Assembly: GCA_905183005.1 (NCBI GenBank)
Contig: CAJJDO010000052.1
Coordinates: 464,020-528,019, forward strand
Origin: Paramecium pentaurelia
Taxonomy: Eukaryota > Ciliophora > Oligohymenophorea > Peniculida > Parameciidae
Direction: 5' to 3'
DNA: 64,000 nucleotides
Shown: positions 26,268 to 40,069 of the stretch, piece by piece
How positions within the stretch are numbered: the first letter of the stretch is position 1
Layout of the letters: each line of letters begins with the position of its first letter
The notes under the pieces: generated by a model
Told to the model about the DNA's origin: nothing
The model's database searches: none
What the model saw: only the letters and a program-made list of their open reading frames with translations
Position numbers and translations under genes: made by a program

Positions 26268-28060
26268 ATGATTCGATTTGGAAAATCACCATAACCTATT
26301 TAAAGGAACCCAAAAAAACCAGATAATTTAGAAATTCTAACACTTTTAGATAATTGCACATGTAATGAATATATTATAAATTAGTAATTTTCAAGGATGA
26401 TAGGATTGCATTAAGAAATATGGTAAAAGAAGGAAATCAAGATGTCATAGCAATACTGAATCAATATAAGAAGGGTAATAATCTTAAAGATTTATCAACT
26501 GATTTAAGAAAATATCTTAGAAGAAAGGGAGACAAAGAAAATGAAAAAGTTCTTACTTGTTAATCTCCTACATCCAACAGAATTTAAAAAGTCTAACAAT
26601 TACAAATATAACCTTTACAAAATAGTTAAAAGAAATCATGCCCTGATTTATGGAAACCAGTTGAATAACAATCTCCAAAAGCAATAAACTTATGTAAAAA
26701 TAATTAATTTGTTAATGATGTTCAATTTTCAGAAATTGTACTTTCAGATAGAAATTAAAATGAATCTAAGGATATAGAATAAATTTAATTTTAAACTAAC
26801 ATATCATAATAATATGCATTTCATCAACCAACTACTAATTAATTAGATCATTCTTAAACAATTCAATAGAGCAGTTAATTATAAAATAGTTAACAACATT
26901 AAATATAAGATTAAGACATAGATATAAATGAAGAAGATGATATCCAATCTGAATCTTCTAATGAAAGCATTTTAAATTAGATCTCTCAACCACCTCCTTA
27001 AATATAAGATATTACTCCAAAAAATGAAATCAAACCATCATAACTATTTCAAAGTGGACATTCCACATATTTATAAATAAACACTTGTTAATCTTATCTT
27101 TAACCTATATTAACAATTTAAGAAAAATCACCAGTTGTTCTTAAATTATAAGAAGATGAAAATAAAATTATCGTAAAGGATTCTTAAAAATACTATAGTT
27201 TTTATAATTATTAAGATTATTAAAAAGTAGCATAACCATAATATAAGCATTTATTTACTCATTGGCCATCCCTATTACATAAATTAGATCGACCTGAATT
27301 TGTACCAAATTATAGAGTTGTACCTTATATTAATTCAACTCCTGAATAAATATTTTCTATCTTGTTTCCTAATTCTGGGAAATCTAAAATAAGTTATTTT
27401 GCATTTGAGAACCAATTAAAATATAATTTATTATAAATTGATAGAGATTCATTATTTAAAGAATTAGATAAAGATTAAGATGATTGGATAAATTATAGAG
27501 AAACTGGTGTTATTCTAGAAGGCTTATGTTTATAAGTAGAATAACCAAAGAATTGTGTGAAAGTTATATTTGAAACTTTGAAAGGGTCTCCAACCATACC
27601 TAACACTTTAACACTTTAAGATTTAGAATTATTTGAAAAAAAAACAGATTTTCAATTTGCCAGATAGTATATAGTATATTTTTATAATTTAGATTAATGT
27701 AAGAAGTAGATGGAATATAACAAGGACATCTTACTTATTGGGATTTATACATGCATCGTGACATATATCTAATGGAAAGATTATGTTAGATAGTTTCATA
27801 AATTACAGGTGCCACTCATTAACATTAGTGACTTTGAAATTATAATAATATATACTTATAATTTGATTCATTATTAGAATATTATTTATAAGAGTTAAAT
27901 AGAAAATAAGATTAAAGTAATTTAGGACATTAATGATCAAATTTAACAATAAAATATTAAATAAGGTTATTTTAATATTCATTTTAAATAACTTGGAATT
28001 TATAGATGTTTACCTTCAATACTTGGTTCTATTTTTCTTTTATTACTATTATATATCTGA
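26268..28060 (+). CDS. Q-rich unknown protein (3' end uncertain)
   Basis: 589 residues with one 23-nt intron near the 5' end. A short helical N-terminus (residues 20-90) is followed by about 230 residues of Q/S/N-rich disorder and then an apparently folded region from about residue 310, with HWPSLLHKLDRPEFVPNYRV and VILEGLCLQVEQPKNCVKV. No family was recognised. The last 27 codons overlap a minus-strand gene whose own reading there is more protein-like. A possible 20-nt intron near 27820 would give an earlier stop, so the true end may be near 27840. Confidence 0.65.
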
Positions 28061-30742
28061 ATTCCCTAATCCTTAATTATTGTGTAATTTTTCAATTGCA
28101 ATTTTTACTTCTCCTTAAATAATTCTTAATAAAAATTATATGGACTAGAAGGTAAGAAGCCAAGCCCTTATTTTTCATTTTATTAAATTTAGTGTTATTC
28201 TGAGTAAATTGTTCTATTTTATGTTTTTTATTTAGATGCTTAATATAATGTAAGATTTTGATTATTGATAAATTAATTTGGAATATTAAATTGTTATTTC
28301 TTATTGTTTTGACTGATGCTCCTACGTTTTGTGACTGAAGATGCTCTTGAATCTCCATCGTCTCTCATAATTACTAAAATATCTTATTAAGGAGAATTTT
28401 GTTCAATATCTCTAAATTATACATTTGGACTATTTTTAAAACGAATTGATTGAAGATCCATATCAACTTAAATTCCTTAGTCTTAATAATTTATTTCTTA
28501 TATCATCAGATGTTCTTTTCTTCTGACTTTTTCAACCTATTTCTGGAATCCACTAGAAGTTGTATCTAATAAGTGTTATTAACTCTTTTTATCTCTCTTT
28601 ACTATCATACTCTCATTTTTTTTCTCATTCTTTTGACTAATCTTAGGTGTATTTATTTATGAGTATTAATTTTATATTTGATTAGATTTTGGAGTTTAAT
28701 TAGTATAATTGGAAGTTTTTTGAGTTGCTTTTAAAGGGAATTTATTTTCTATATATTAAAAATTAAATTAATCTTTAGGACTGGCTGCCTAGTCAGTTAT
28801 TTATAATTAAATTAGAGGTACATCTGGAGATTAGAATCGATTGTATTATTAGAAATTACTATCCTCATTCAACTCTTATGATATAGCATATCTAATCTAT
28901 ATTAACACAATAATGATACATCAAAAAACTCAGTAATTGTTTCAGCTTCTCTTTTCAATTTATTTTAATGAATTATTTACTAAGAAATAGATAATTAAAA
29001 GAATGTAATTAAACTAGATTGAACTTCTGGATCCTCATTTTATAAAAAATCTAAATTAATTCCACTTTTTAAAATAGCTAATAAATTTATTTTAGATGGA
29101 TAACCTATTTTTTATAATATTGAACAAAAAGGTTTTGTTATTAATTTAACAGTAGATTCACTATTTTACAATTCTTATTTTAAAGATTGAATTGTTTATG
29201 ATAACATTAAAATTGTATTTTTATGTTTTTAAATTTCTAATGATTATGATTTGATTTTTTATTCATTAATATTCTTTTCTTATTCAAGTTTTATTATATT
29301 ATATTGAGCTTACTAATAATTTTATATTAATTTTTCATAATCTTTTATAGTAAATTCATCATTTACTTATTTTAAATATTAATTAATTCGTTATTTCAAT
29401 TCATACAAACTATCTTCATCTAATTCTGATACAAAAAGCTGATAAAATTTAGAATAATGAATCCATCTTGTAAATGCACATTTTAAAGTAATTTTTCTTA
29501 TTAATTAAGGATCAGATAAATCTTTTTATTAAATTTTTAATTATTTCTCAAATTCTTATGATAAATTAAATTATTATTCTTTTAATTTTTATTCTAAGAC
29601 TTCTTAAAATTAATCATTAATTTTATTGATATCTTCTTAATGAGATGTTAAAAGTTCATCTATAATCTATTCTTTATTTTTTATTTCTTATTTCATATTT
29701 GATATAATTTAAATATTGTCATCTATCATAATTTTTAACTATTCTTCATATAATTATTTTTATCTGTTAAACATTCTACCTCCAGCTGAATTTTTAGAAA
29801 TAAGTTCATCTATTTCTCTATAATTAATTCCATATCCCCCAATTTAATTTTCAAACACTTAAAAAATTATTTTATTACCAACCTAATCTTATATTTGTTT
29901 CCAAATCTTATATGGATCTTTTTCTATAAGAAATAACATTTTAATTATGGATTATAAAGTATTATTTTATAATAAAACTGAAATAGTTCTCTTATGTGAT
30001 TCACATTCAGTACTTAAAGCAGTTAATTCTATTTTATATCTTTAAACAGTTTATTAACATTATTTCTATAATTAATTAAACTTATCTTAAATATAGTTCT
30101 ATAATTCAGGTTCTAATGATTATTTTATATCAAAATAATTAACTTCATAAAATTCAGTACCTGGATTTTCTAGTTACTTTAGAAACTAAAATAAAAGATT
30201 ATATTTACCATTAATTTAAGATGTTATATATCTTTTAAATAATTTGTAGTCATTTATAAAATTTATTCATCTCTTTTAATTACTTTAAGGTTAGTTTCAT
30301 ATAATAACTACTGAAGAGTATTTAATTAAGTTATATCATTATCAGTTGTAGTAATATCAGTTGGTTTGTGTTCTAATAAATTTATCTTGTTTATTTTAGA
30401 CTTTTTTTATATGATGGAATCATATTCATCACTTGAACTTTATTCTCCTGATTAAAAACCTTCATTCATAAATATATTTTTAAAATGGTTCTTCTTCTAA
30501 ATTGAATTCAAATATTATTATATATTAAACATAGTTTTATCAATATCTGCAATTGTAAAATATTATTCAATATCGTATTCTATTGGAATATGAAAAATGT
30601 AAATTACACAATCTTTTACAAACCTCACTATATTGGTTTATAAAATATCCTATTTTTAATTTCAAATCCATACATTTGTCAAAGAATATTCTTCTAATTG
30701 CTATTTGAGAGTATTACATAGTTTATCAATCAATTTTAACAT
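27979..30742 (-). CDS. Long coiled-coil protein
   Basis: 897 residues after three introns (24, 23 and 23 nt); the exact frame supports the model. Rich in E, K, Q, L and I, with long coiled-coil stretches in residues about 160-600. One conserved-looking block, LKCAFTRWIHYSKFYQLF, lies in the middle. The C-terminal 250 residues are disordered and basic, with many S/T sites, ending in FILP-free, Lys/Gln-rich sequence. No enzymatic motif. In ciliates such proteins are commonly basal-body, centrosomal or cortical, but that is only compositional inference. The C-terminus overlaps the convergent plus-strand gene by about 80 bases. Confidence 0.8.
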
Positions 30743-31404
30743 TTTTAATTCTTTTATATTAATAAATATAAAATGGAAACAGTACTTCTAGAGATTATAG
30801 TTACATTAACTTTTAATCATGAGAGAAAGTTCTATAATCTATTTAGCTTAATCAAGTTATTAATATGAATTCCAATAAATGAATAAATTCTATTGGATTC
30901 ACAAAATCAAATTGTTTTTGGGAGATAGTTAAGAATTTATTGTAATTTAGATATATCATTTTAAAATACTTATCAAATTAACTTCCATTTATGCTTATTA
31001 CATCAAAAAGGAAAGGATATTTAATTTTGACATTTCAACTATCATATTTATAATAAATAAAATAATCAGCCAATGAATGAAAAAATATCAAAAGGAAGTA
31101 GAAATACAGATTAAAAAAAAAATCTATTAAATGCATTTCATGGATTCAAATTAGATTTTGCTTTAGAACCTATTGAAAAAAGCCAATTAAATAAGTTTTA
31201 CAAGAAGAGAGTAATTGCTTTGCATATCTAAAGTTGAATGTCTGAAATGAAAAGCTTTTGAATATGTTTTCAGCAAAGAGTCATGATAAATTGAATATAC
31301 CTAGTGCTTGAATTTTGATTATTTTATTCATCATATATCAATACATCTTATAATTTAAAATAATTAATTAAATATTTGTTAAGAGAAAATCAAATTTAAT
31401 ATTA
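30743..31404. other. Spacer with possible gene remnants
   Basis: 662 bases between divergent genes. One plus-strand frame from 30772 stays in phase for about 480 bases but is interrupted by TGA twice; its last piece (from about 31074) encodes 55 residues starting MNEKISKGSRNTDQ. It may be a relic or chance openness, since TGA is the only stop. Not called as a gene. Confidence 0.35.
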
Positions 31405-32383
31405 ATGGATAATAAATTGAGAAGTGTTGTTTAGTTTTCTCTCTACACTCTTTTATTTTCAGTTAAAAATACTATGGATTTTGGCTAAAGAATAGAATAT
31501 ACACTCTATGTATAAATTTAATTTGATTAGGCTATTTATTTAATAAGTTGTTTATTATCCTATTATTATCTATCAAAGTTTATTAAAACATATTGTAAAA
31601 AATCTAACTAAATGTATAAATATATGTAAAGAATGAAGATAAACATTAACCAAGATACTTTTAATAACTTTAATATTAAATTGTTTGCCATTACAAAATC
31701 TATTAGGTGATTAATTTCAATAGATATATCGAGATTATACTGAATTGATTAATCAAACTATCTTATTTTACACATGGTTAGAGATGTTTGAGCAATAAAA
31801 GAAAAAAGAGAATGTTGAATAATAATCTATTAAGCCTATTTCTATATTTAAAGTACTATTTTGTTTTGGTTATCCAATAAATTCAGGTTTAGAAATAATA
31901 AATCGTAATGTAATTCTAATTGTAGATTGATTATTTTAGATATATTAAAAGGAAAGAGAATATTAAGTGCTTTTAGGATTGGAATTACTTTATGGAGTAG
32001 TATTTCTATTTTAATATGGCTTATATATAAAATACTATTAAATAAGAGATGTTAAAACTAGTGCTAATTTCAAATAGCATGATCCCTTTGATGATGAATT
32101 AGCAGATTCAATACCAAATGAAAATGATAAAGAAATTATGGTTTATGATTTTTTCAGATATTCTATTATTGCATGTTTAGGATTGATTATAAACACAATA
32201 GTGAAGGTTTATTAATATGAGAGATCAAGTATGAGTTATTTAAAATAAACTGGAATTATTGTGGTTTATGTAATATTCGTTTCAAATTTGATTTAAATTG
32301 CTGAAGATAAACAAATAGAACATAAAAGTTTTTTGGAATTGAGTAATAAATAAACTGAAAATGATGATCCCTTATAGATTTGA
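31405..32383 (+). CDS. Multipass membrane protein, unknown
   Basis: 307 residues; introns of 25 and 30 nt restore the frame. About six or seven hydrophobic helices are visible, including LYTLLFSV, AIYLISCLLSYYYLS, ILLITLILNCL, LLGLELLYGVVFLF, IIACLGLIINTIV and GIIVVYVIFVSNLI, with a charged cytoplasmic loop after the fifth. The arrangement resembles a seven-helix receptor or a small channel, but there is no diagnostic motif. The acidic, Gln-rich C-terminal tail is presumably cytosolic. Confidence 0.75.
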
Positions 32384-32421
32384 TAAGTTTTTGCAATATA
32401 TATTATATATAATAATAAAAT

Positions 32422-34628
32422 ATGAACGTTTAATAAAATAAGACATCATCACTTAAGGATTTTTAAATCATTTAAGAGTTAGGAAAGGGATCATTTAGTA
32501 CAGTTTATAAGGTACTTTTAATGTTTAATAATCAGGTGAAAAGAATAGCAGATGGATAAGAATATGCATTAAAGAAAGTGAAATTAGGATCTTTAAAATA
32601 GAAAGAAAAAGAGAATGCATTAAATGAAGTTAGATTATTGGCTTCAATTAATAATAAATATATTGTAGCCTATAAAGTAACTTAAAAATAATAAAAATAG
32701 GACGCTTTTTTTGATGATGAATCTAGATGTTTATGTATTGTAATGGAACTTTTATCAGGAGGTGACGTGTATCGTAGAATTACATAGGCTTTAAAGGGAG
32801 GACCACAATTCTCAGAATAAGATGTATGGAAAGCCTTGATTCATATGATCTTAGGGTATGACATTATAGTAAAATAGATTGAAAACACTTCATGATTAGA
32901 AAATAGTGCATAGAGATTTAAAATCAGCAAATATATTTTTATCTAGAGATGGAACTTTTAAATTGGGAGATCTGAATGTGTCAAAAGTGGCTAAATAGGG
33001 ATTTGTGTATACTTAAACTGGAACACCATATTATGCTAGTCCAGAAGTGTGGAGAGATGAACCTTATAATTTAAAGAGTGATATTTGGTATATAAATTTA
33101 AGTATATTTAAGGTCTTTGGGTTGTGTTCTTTATGAAATGTGTTGTTTGTAAACACCCTTTAGAGCAAAAGAAATGGATGTTCTTTTTTAAAAAGTATAG
33201 AAAGGTTTATATGATTAAATACCTGCCAAATATTCCAAAGATCTAGCCTATATCATATCTTTATTATTAAAAACATAATCTTCATCAAGACCAAATTGTG
33301 ACGAATTATTATAAATTCCAATTATTCAAAGTAGAATGAGGGATATTGAAACTTATGTTAATAATTAACCATAAAATTAAGAACTATTAAAGACTATATA
33401 AATCCCCAGAACTATAGATTAATTAAATTCTTAATTTCCAAAATCTAAATACGAAAATGAAATTATGAGTATTGAAAGAAACATAGAAAATAAATCAACA
33501 GAAAATTCATCCAGTCCTTTTAGATCACCATAATAAATAACTAAAACATAATAAGATTCTCTATTAAGCTAAGGAAAAGATAAATAAATAATTGATATCA
33601 CCAAAAGTATAGCTTACATAGAAAAATAGAACAAACATCCTTTGTTAGTTGAAGGACCAAGACCATCTGCAACAAGAAAAACTGAAAAACCAAAATCTGC
33701 CTAACCACAGCTTCGTAACTAGAAGGATGAATAAGGATAATAATAATTAAGTAATTCTAATGTAAAGAATTCACAAATTAATAAATACAATGAATCTGAA
33801 AATCTTAGAATAAAAAGGGAAAATGACCTTAAAGCTATGTAAGAACACTAAGATTTAAAATATCGAGAGCTAAGAGACTTGAAATAAGTCCGAGATGCTT
33901 CTAGAGGTATAAATACTGAAAATAGACGAGTTTCACCTATTTCTTAAACTAGATAAAATGGATAATATGGACAATATTAATAATAACAAGAAGTATAAAA
34001 ACAATCATATTCTCCTATTACTAGGAAAGTAGAAACACCTTAATATAATAAGTAAATATATCAATTAACAATTAGTAATAGAATTGTACAAAGTCAAATA
34101 TAAAGTAGACCACAAATCAATCATTCTATAAATATTAGTAATCCAAGTTTATAAATTCATCATGAAAACTTAACAAGCAAGAAATAATAAATTCCACAAT
34201 CAGCAGCACCAAACACTTAAAAATACTCATCAAATCAATAATAAAGACCAATATCTGATAGATATTAACATCCTTAATCTGCATTACCATCAAGAGTAGA
34301 ATAACAGAAATTAGAAAGATAATAAGTATTTCCAGTTTAAGCAAGAGTAAAGACTAAACAAATTGAACAAAAAAATTAATCAATAAAATAGACAAGGCCT
34401 TTATCTTCAAATTTGATTCCTAATGAAAGATTAGTAAAATAAGAATACTAACCATAATGTAATTAAATACATGTTAATTACAACCATTATTATCCAATTG
34501 AAACATATTAAAGACATGCATCTGATTAAAATTTAATCAGATATTAGTAATTTGATTTTATTATAAATTTTAGATAACGATAATAAAATAGATAAGTAAG
34601 GCAAAATATTGAAGGTAGAAGAATATGA
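32422..34628 (+). CDS. NIMA-related (NEK) protein kinase
   Basis: 702 residues; four introns of 24, 22, 25 and 27 nt. The kinase domain occupies residues about 12-285: [12 protein letters not shown] (Gly loop), [10 protein letters not shown] (Lys), [12 protein letters not shown] (catalytic loop), [10 protein letters not shown] (DLN in place of DFG, seen in some NEKs), and the activation segment [12 protein letters not shown]. The long C-terminal half is disordered, basic and Q/S-rich with a short coiled coil, as in many NEKs. NEK families in ciliates are large and act on cilia length, basal bodies and division. The Asp of DLN is kept, so catalysis is plausible. Confidence 0.93.
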
Positions 34629-34882
34629 CAAATTATAACTGTGTGTCAATATTTATCTGTAATTTCAAGTTTTTATTTATCATTACCAATAACTTCTATT
34701 TAATCTTAATTAAAAATTGTTAGATATTAATTTAGAATTATCGATTAAATAATATTTAAAATATTTTACTCTAGCTAAATTAAATAAATTCTTTAATACT
34801 AAATCTTTTCGATTTAGAAAGAGTATTTTTGTAAATTATATAAATAGAAAATATCTAATTTTTAATATTTTGATTTAATTAT

Positions 34883-36361
34883 TCATTATAATCTCATCAT
34901 TTTTAATGATTTAGTTTCATTTTTGGGAACTAACATTAAATACATAGCATCTCTGGCTATCAATATGTTATGATATATTCCTTAGATAGAACTTTAGTGA
35001 TCGAACTTACCTTCATTGAATCTCAAAATTTCAACATTTTAGGCCTGTGTATTTTACAAAAGAAATATCTTTAATTCTGAATTATAACAAAATGGTAGAT
35101 TGTATTACTTATTTTAAGGCAATATATTTCTTTATATTTATATAAACTTTTCTTCGTCAATTTTTTCATAAAAATAAACTTTATCTGTAGAAGTCACAAA
35201 AAACATTTGATCATTAATAAAATAAACCTTATTGTTTTTATTTGGTTCTAATCCACCCAATACGTATCCAGAATTAATATCATTCATATTCCATATCTTA
35301 ACTTATGTAAAAGAACATGAAATTAATTTTTGGGATACTGTATCAATTGCTATTGAACACATCTAAGAAAAGTCTGTATTATCAAAAGTCTTCATTACAA
35401 TCCAATTATTACTACCAGTTTTTTTCCAAATTTTAATCAATTTGTCGCCTCCTGCACTAAACAATCTAGAGTCATTATCAGTTATCTTGAGATCAACAAT
35501 TTCCTTATGATCATGCGCTTCAATAGAGTTTACATTTGACCATGTATCGTCTTAATTTTTCCAAATCTTTAATTTCCCATCATCATTACCATAATATATA
35601 TCATCGTTTGATTGACCAAATATGATGCATTAAATTAATTACATATCTTCATCTTCAATAGTATTATTAATTTTAAGTAGTTATTCTTATTAAATTCTAA
35701 AGAATTTTATTTCAAAACCATCTGAATGGGCGAATATGCTATTATCCCTATTAATTAAAATTTAATCCAATTTCGTTTTAGAACCAGACCATGATAAAAA
35801 GTCTTGATATGTAAGTTATTCTTACGGTAAAGTAATTAATTATTGTTATTATTAACCCTATTGTTATATTATACTGGTCACACTATCGATGTAATCAGTC
35901 TTAGCTTGTTGTAATATTTCTTCAAATTCCTTTTGAAATAAATATATATTTTCAAACTCCTCTTCAACTTTTTGCAAGGTTGAATCATTTGAATTTTTTG
36001 CATTAAAAGATCTATTATTATTCTTAAAAGTCAGAAAATCTTGTTATTAGTTTATATAATATTCAATCTTGTTTTCTTAATCACAAAAAAAACCATTAAG
36101 AGATTCTTTTTTTTTATCTATAGTTTCTAAATGAGATTTCATTTTTAAAATTAAATTTTCTTAAACTTCTACCATTTTTTTCTTTGATTATCTCAATTTT
36201 TCTAATATTTCTTCCTATTTTTTCTTCATTAAAGTCTTTTTTTTTTCTTTGTATTCAAGTACAATTTAATTAGTTTCCTAAAAGCATTAGTTACACTAAG
36301 GTTCTCCTTTTTCGTTAATTGACTCCATTTTCTAACCATGTTTTCTACAGATAGAATCCAT
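34883..36361 (-). CDS. B-box-like / coiled-coil / WD40 protein
   Basis: 482 residues with one 30-nt intron near the 3' end. The N-terminus MDSICRKHG ... CNQCFQET has the Cys-Cys/His spacing of a short zinc-binding box. It leads into a coiled coil (residues about 30-130) and a Gln-rich linker. WD40-like repeats follow: GKLKIWKNQDDTW, SRLFSAGGDKLIKIWKK, QKLISCSFTQVKIWNM. Only three repeats are clear, fewer than a full seven-blade propeller, but the divergent sequence on either side could supply the others. A binding or scaffolding role is likely; an E3 role is not supported because no RING is present. Confidence 0.85.
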
Positions 36362-36493
36362 TGTTTGAATATTAATGATTTATTTTTAATAATATAAAAT
36401 AAGATTTGCTTCTTGCCTATTTCTATTAAAATTTTTAGATATTTATTAAAAAATAATATTTTGTTAATAAATTTATAATATAGAAATAGATGC

Positions 36494-39130
36494 TCATTCA
36501 AAATATTCAATTTATATTTATTTAATTATTTCATCTGCAGAATTGAATTAGAAATTTTCATATTCTTCTCCTCCATAATGTTTAGAAACAATGATATAAA
36601 ATTGACTAAGCAATGATAATGAATTCTATATAATTTCTTTAATTTAAATCTAAAGTGAATATAAATTATTACTTATATTTAATCGAATGTGTTTCTATCT
36701 AAAAAGTTATTAAGTTTAAGATTTATCTCTTAAATAAAATCAATAATATTTTCATAAAATAAGGAATAAGATCTCTTTATCGAACCTTATGATATCAGTT
36801 AATTGAAATCCTTTTGTGCTTAACCTAATTTCTATTCATCCTTTTCTATTAATTTTCATTAAAATTTTTACCTTCTACTATTTTATGTTATAAATACTAA
36901 TAATTTCTAATATATTAAATTAATGTTTTAGCAACTATAAAAGTCATATCTTTAACAAATTAAAACAGCATCAAATTCTTTTGATTCATAAGATTATTCT
37001 TCCAATCAACTTCATATTAATTAATTTTTGGCATTCCCTTATATACAAATTAAAAGAAATTTGTAATGTAAGTCCATAATTTTTCTGGAGATCTCAATTC
37101 TACCCATTAGATTTCTGGTCTTAATTATCCTGTAATTAATTAAAGTAAAACTGCTTTTGTTTCACTAAAATCAAGTTCACTTTCCTTTACTATATAATCT
37201 CCACCTAATTATGCTAATCCATCACATAAATATATAATATTCTTTAAATAAAATATATAGCTATCAAATTTAACCTAATATAATATAATTGTTTACATCA
37301 AATTATTCTGCAACTAATTTCAATTAAGAATTGATTTCTCTTAATGTTTCACCAGCCAATTATCTAAAAATTACTTAATCTACTGATCTTTGCATTTTTG
37401 TAATTAGATCTAATCCAAATATAACAACAGGATAAAGATCACTTCTTTAAATCTCATATCCTTTTGGAATTGGTTAAGTTTTTAGGAATTTATGAATCAC
37501 TAATTTTTATTTTTATCTGATGTAATCTTTTGGAGAATATTAATATATTTTCTATTGTATTTAAACTTAAGATGATTATATAGATTTGTGAATAATATCT
37601 AAATTTATTTTTTCCATAAACAAATTCGTAAATATATTTAAGTAATTCTAAAAGCATTCCACAATTTAGTTTTAATCCTATTAATATATATGGTTTCAAT
37701 ACTTTTTCTTATTAGATAATTTAAAATATTGGATATAAATAATCTTATTAATCTAATGAATTCTCTTTTATTTTTTAAAATACTTTTGTTGTATGAGTTT
37801 TCAATTATAATAATGATTCACTAATCATGACTAATTAATCTAAATTATATATTTTCTATAAAAATATTCTCATTGTTTAATAATAATTATCAAGAATTTT
37901 TGATAAATGTTATTTATCATTTTCTTTGACAATTCTTAAATTTAATCTGAAAAATATTCTTGAATAAAATGCTTCAATAACTGTAGATTCAAATATAATA
38001 CCACATAAAGCCTCGAATACCAATATTTCTTATTATTTTTATAAATGCTAATTACTAACTAATTTTTGTTATATTAGACTCTAATTAATTTTATGTAAAA
38101 TCTAACCTGTTTAATTTAGATTATTTGATTATTTATTAATCATTTCATTAATTTATTAATGTAAATTTAATCTATTGTAAAAATTGTATTATAAAAATAC
38201 ATCATTATATAATGAATATAAATCCTAATCACCTTAAATTTGAGATTCAATATACAGAAAAAGATCTTTCATTTATTCTGTAATGTTGAATTTTTAAAAT
38301 TCCTCTTCATATTAATAATTATTTTTAGTTTAAGCATCTTTGAATTTCAATTATGGAATCATTTATGGAAATATTATCTATAAAAATTATAATTTTAAAG
38401 GGTTTGGTTAAAGAATATGATTGTCATTTGCATTAAAATCTTAATATCCAAAAAATCTTGGAGGATAAAATACACAAATTAAGTCTTTTAATTGTGAAAA
38501 CTTTTAATTGATAAATTGGGATTCTTTATTTAAAAGTTTCATTAAAGAACTTTTGCAAGTGCCTATTAATTTTTTCTTCAATTATTAATATTATATAATG
38601 CATTTATCACTTTAATAATAATTAGGTTTAGAAGAAAAGAATATTATGCCTTCTTAAATTTCGCTGATTAATACTTAATAATTGATTTCTTTTTTATCAT
38701 CATTCTCTAATTCTTTTTAAATTTTTTAGATATTATAATAATATTGAATGTTTTCTTAAATTTGATATTGATATTCTAATAATTCCTTTTATTTATTTAT
38801 ATGAATATTAGCTTCTTAATGAAATTGACTTATTTTTTATACAATCTTGTCTTTATCATCATTCAATTTTTTTAACTAATCACAAATTATCTCTAAATTT
38901 TAAGTTATGCTTTATAATGATGATAATTTCTATTAATATTATCCTTATATCATTTCCAATCTAAAGAAATCATCATTTTTCTTATCACGTTTCTTATAAA
39001 ATTGAAAATTAGTTGTCTTATCTTTTTCTTACTAGCCCTTTTGTTGTTAACTTTCCATTTAATCTATTATTTCTTATTCTTCTTAAGTTAAAGCATTGTT
39101 TAATTCCCATTATACTATATTGATTTACAT
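36494..39130 (-). CDS. COG3: Conserved oligomeric Golgi complex subunit 3
   Basis: 846 residues; introns of 25, 22, 26 and 23 nt. COG is the eight-subunit tether for retrograde vesicles at the Golgi, and COG3 (Sec34) lies in lobe A. The N-terminal coiled coil reads EIICDQLKKLNDDKDKI, where the family has a CD-L pattern. The mid region fits the family's helical-rod domain, and late segments align by eye with animal COG3: QYSPKDYIRQKQKL, SDLYPVVIFGLDLITKM, VDQVIFRQLAGETLREI and FYLKNIIYLCDGLAQL. The start ATG at 39130 gives MQINIVQWELNNALT. It shares a 48-base spacer with the divergent gene at 39179. Confidence 0.87.
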
Positions 39131-39178
39131 AAATTATTTTAGAATATTTATATTTATACTTATAATAAAATAATTAAA

Positions 39179-39907
39179 ATGTTAATTTCATCAATACTTG
39201 GATGGAGTTCCTTATTTTTAATCACAAACTATTCTCTTTATAAATTCTATTTTACTAAACCCATAAAGGCTTTAACCTTAGCATAAATAGTTAAAAGAGA
39301 CTTATGGAAATGGAATTTTTTAAAATGGAAATCCTTTATAAATCGTTCCTCTTATTAAATAGAATTAAAGTTTGGATTAAATCATAAACCAATAAGTGGG
39401 AATTATGTTTAATAAGTCAATTCAACAATAGGAGAAATACAAACATTATTTATCAACAATCAGAATAATTATTATCATTTAACAAATATGAATGTGAAAT
39501 AAATTATTGATTTTCAAGCAGGAATGAACTAATTATTTTATTATAATTTTCATTCTGATTACTTTTTATTGTCAATTAATCATAAAGTTGATGATGAAAA
39601 TAATACTTATAATATTTTAGTGTAAAGTAAGGAATTTACAATTAAGGAAGAGGAAAGTAATATAGAGGAATTGGCAGAATAATATGTTTATTTAATTTTA
39701 CAAAATACTTCAGAGATAGTAAGGATATGTTAAAATTTTGGGAATAAAACTATGGATATTGATTTTATTGATAGAATAATAGTGAATACAATACGAAATC
39801 AATAGATTATTGAATATATAAATTTAGATAAAAATTGGTTTAATTAAAATGAACATTGTAATTAAATAATCTATAATAGTATTGGTGTGTGCTATGAAGT
39901 TGGATGA
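39179..39907 (+). CDS. Unknown protein with N-terminal membrane segment
   Basis: 242 residues, no intron. A hydrophobic N-terminal segment (SSILGWSSLFLITNY) could be a signal anchor; it is followed by a basic patch (KRDLWKWNFLKWK) and a mainly polar, strand-rich remainder. No family recognised. The divergent spacer to COG3 is only 48 bases, so the two genes probably share a promoter region, which does not by itself link their functions. Confidence 0.75.
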
Positions 39908-40069
39908 ATAATACAATTTAATTAACATAAAAAAAATTAATGACAAAGAAATAGTAGATCTCTAGGAAATTTATAGTACAGTAATTAATAGTTTAAAGAA
40001 TAAAACTATTTTATATTTAAATTGAATATGAATGTTATTAGATATTTTAATATAATTGATTCAAATTTT

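Noticed and set aside
30772..31600. A plus-strand frame that becomes long and plausible if TGA is read as Trp
   Set aside because: TGA is the stop in every intact gene here, and with only one stop codon long chance frames are expected in such AT-rich DNA.
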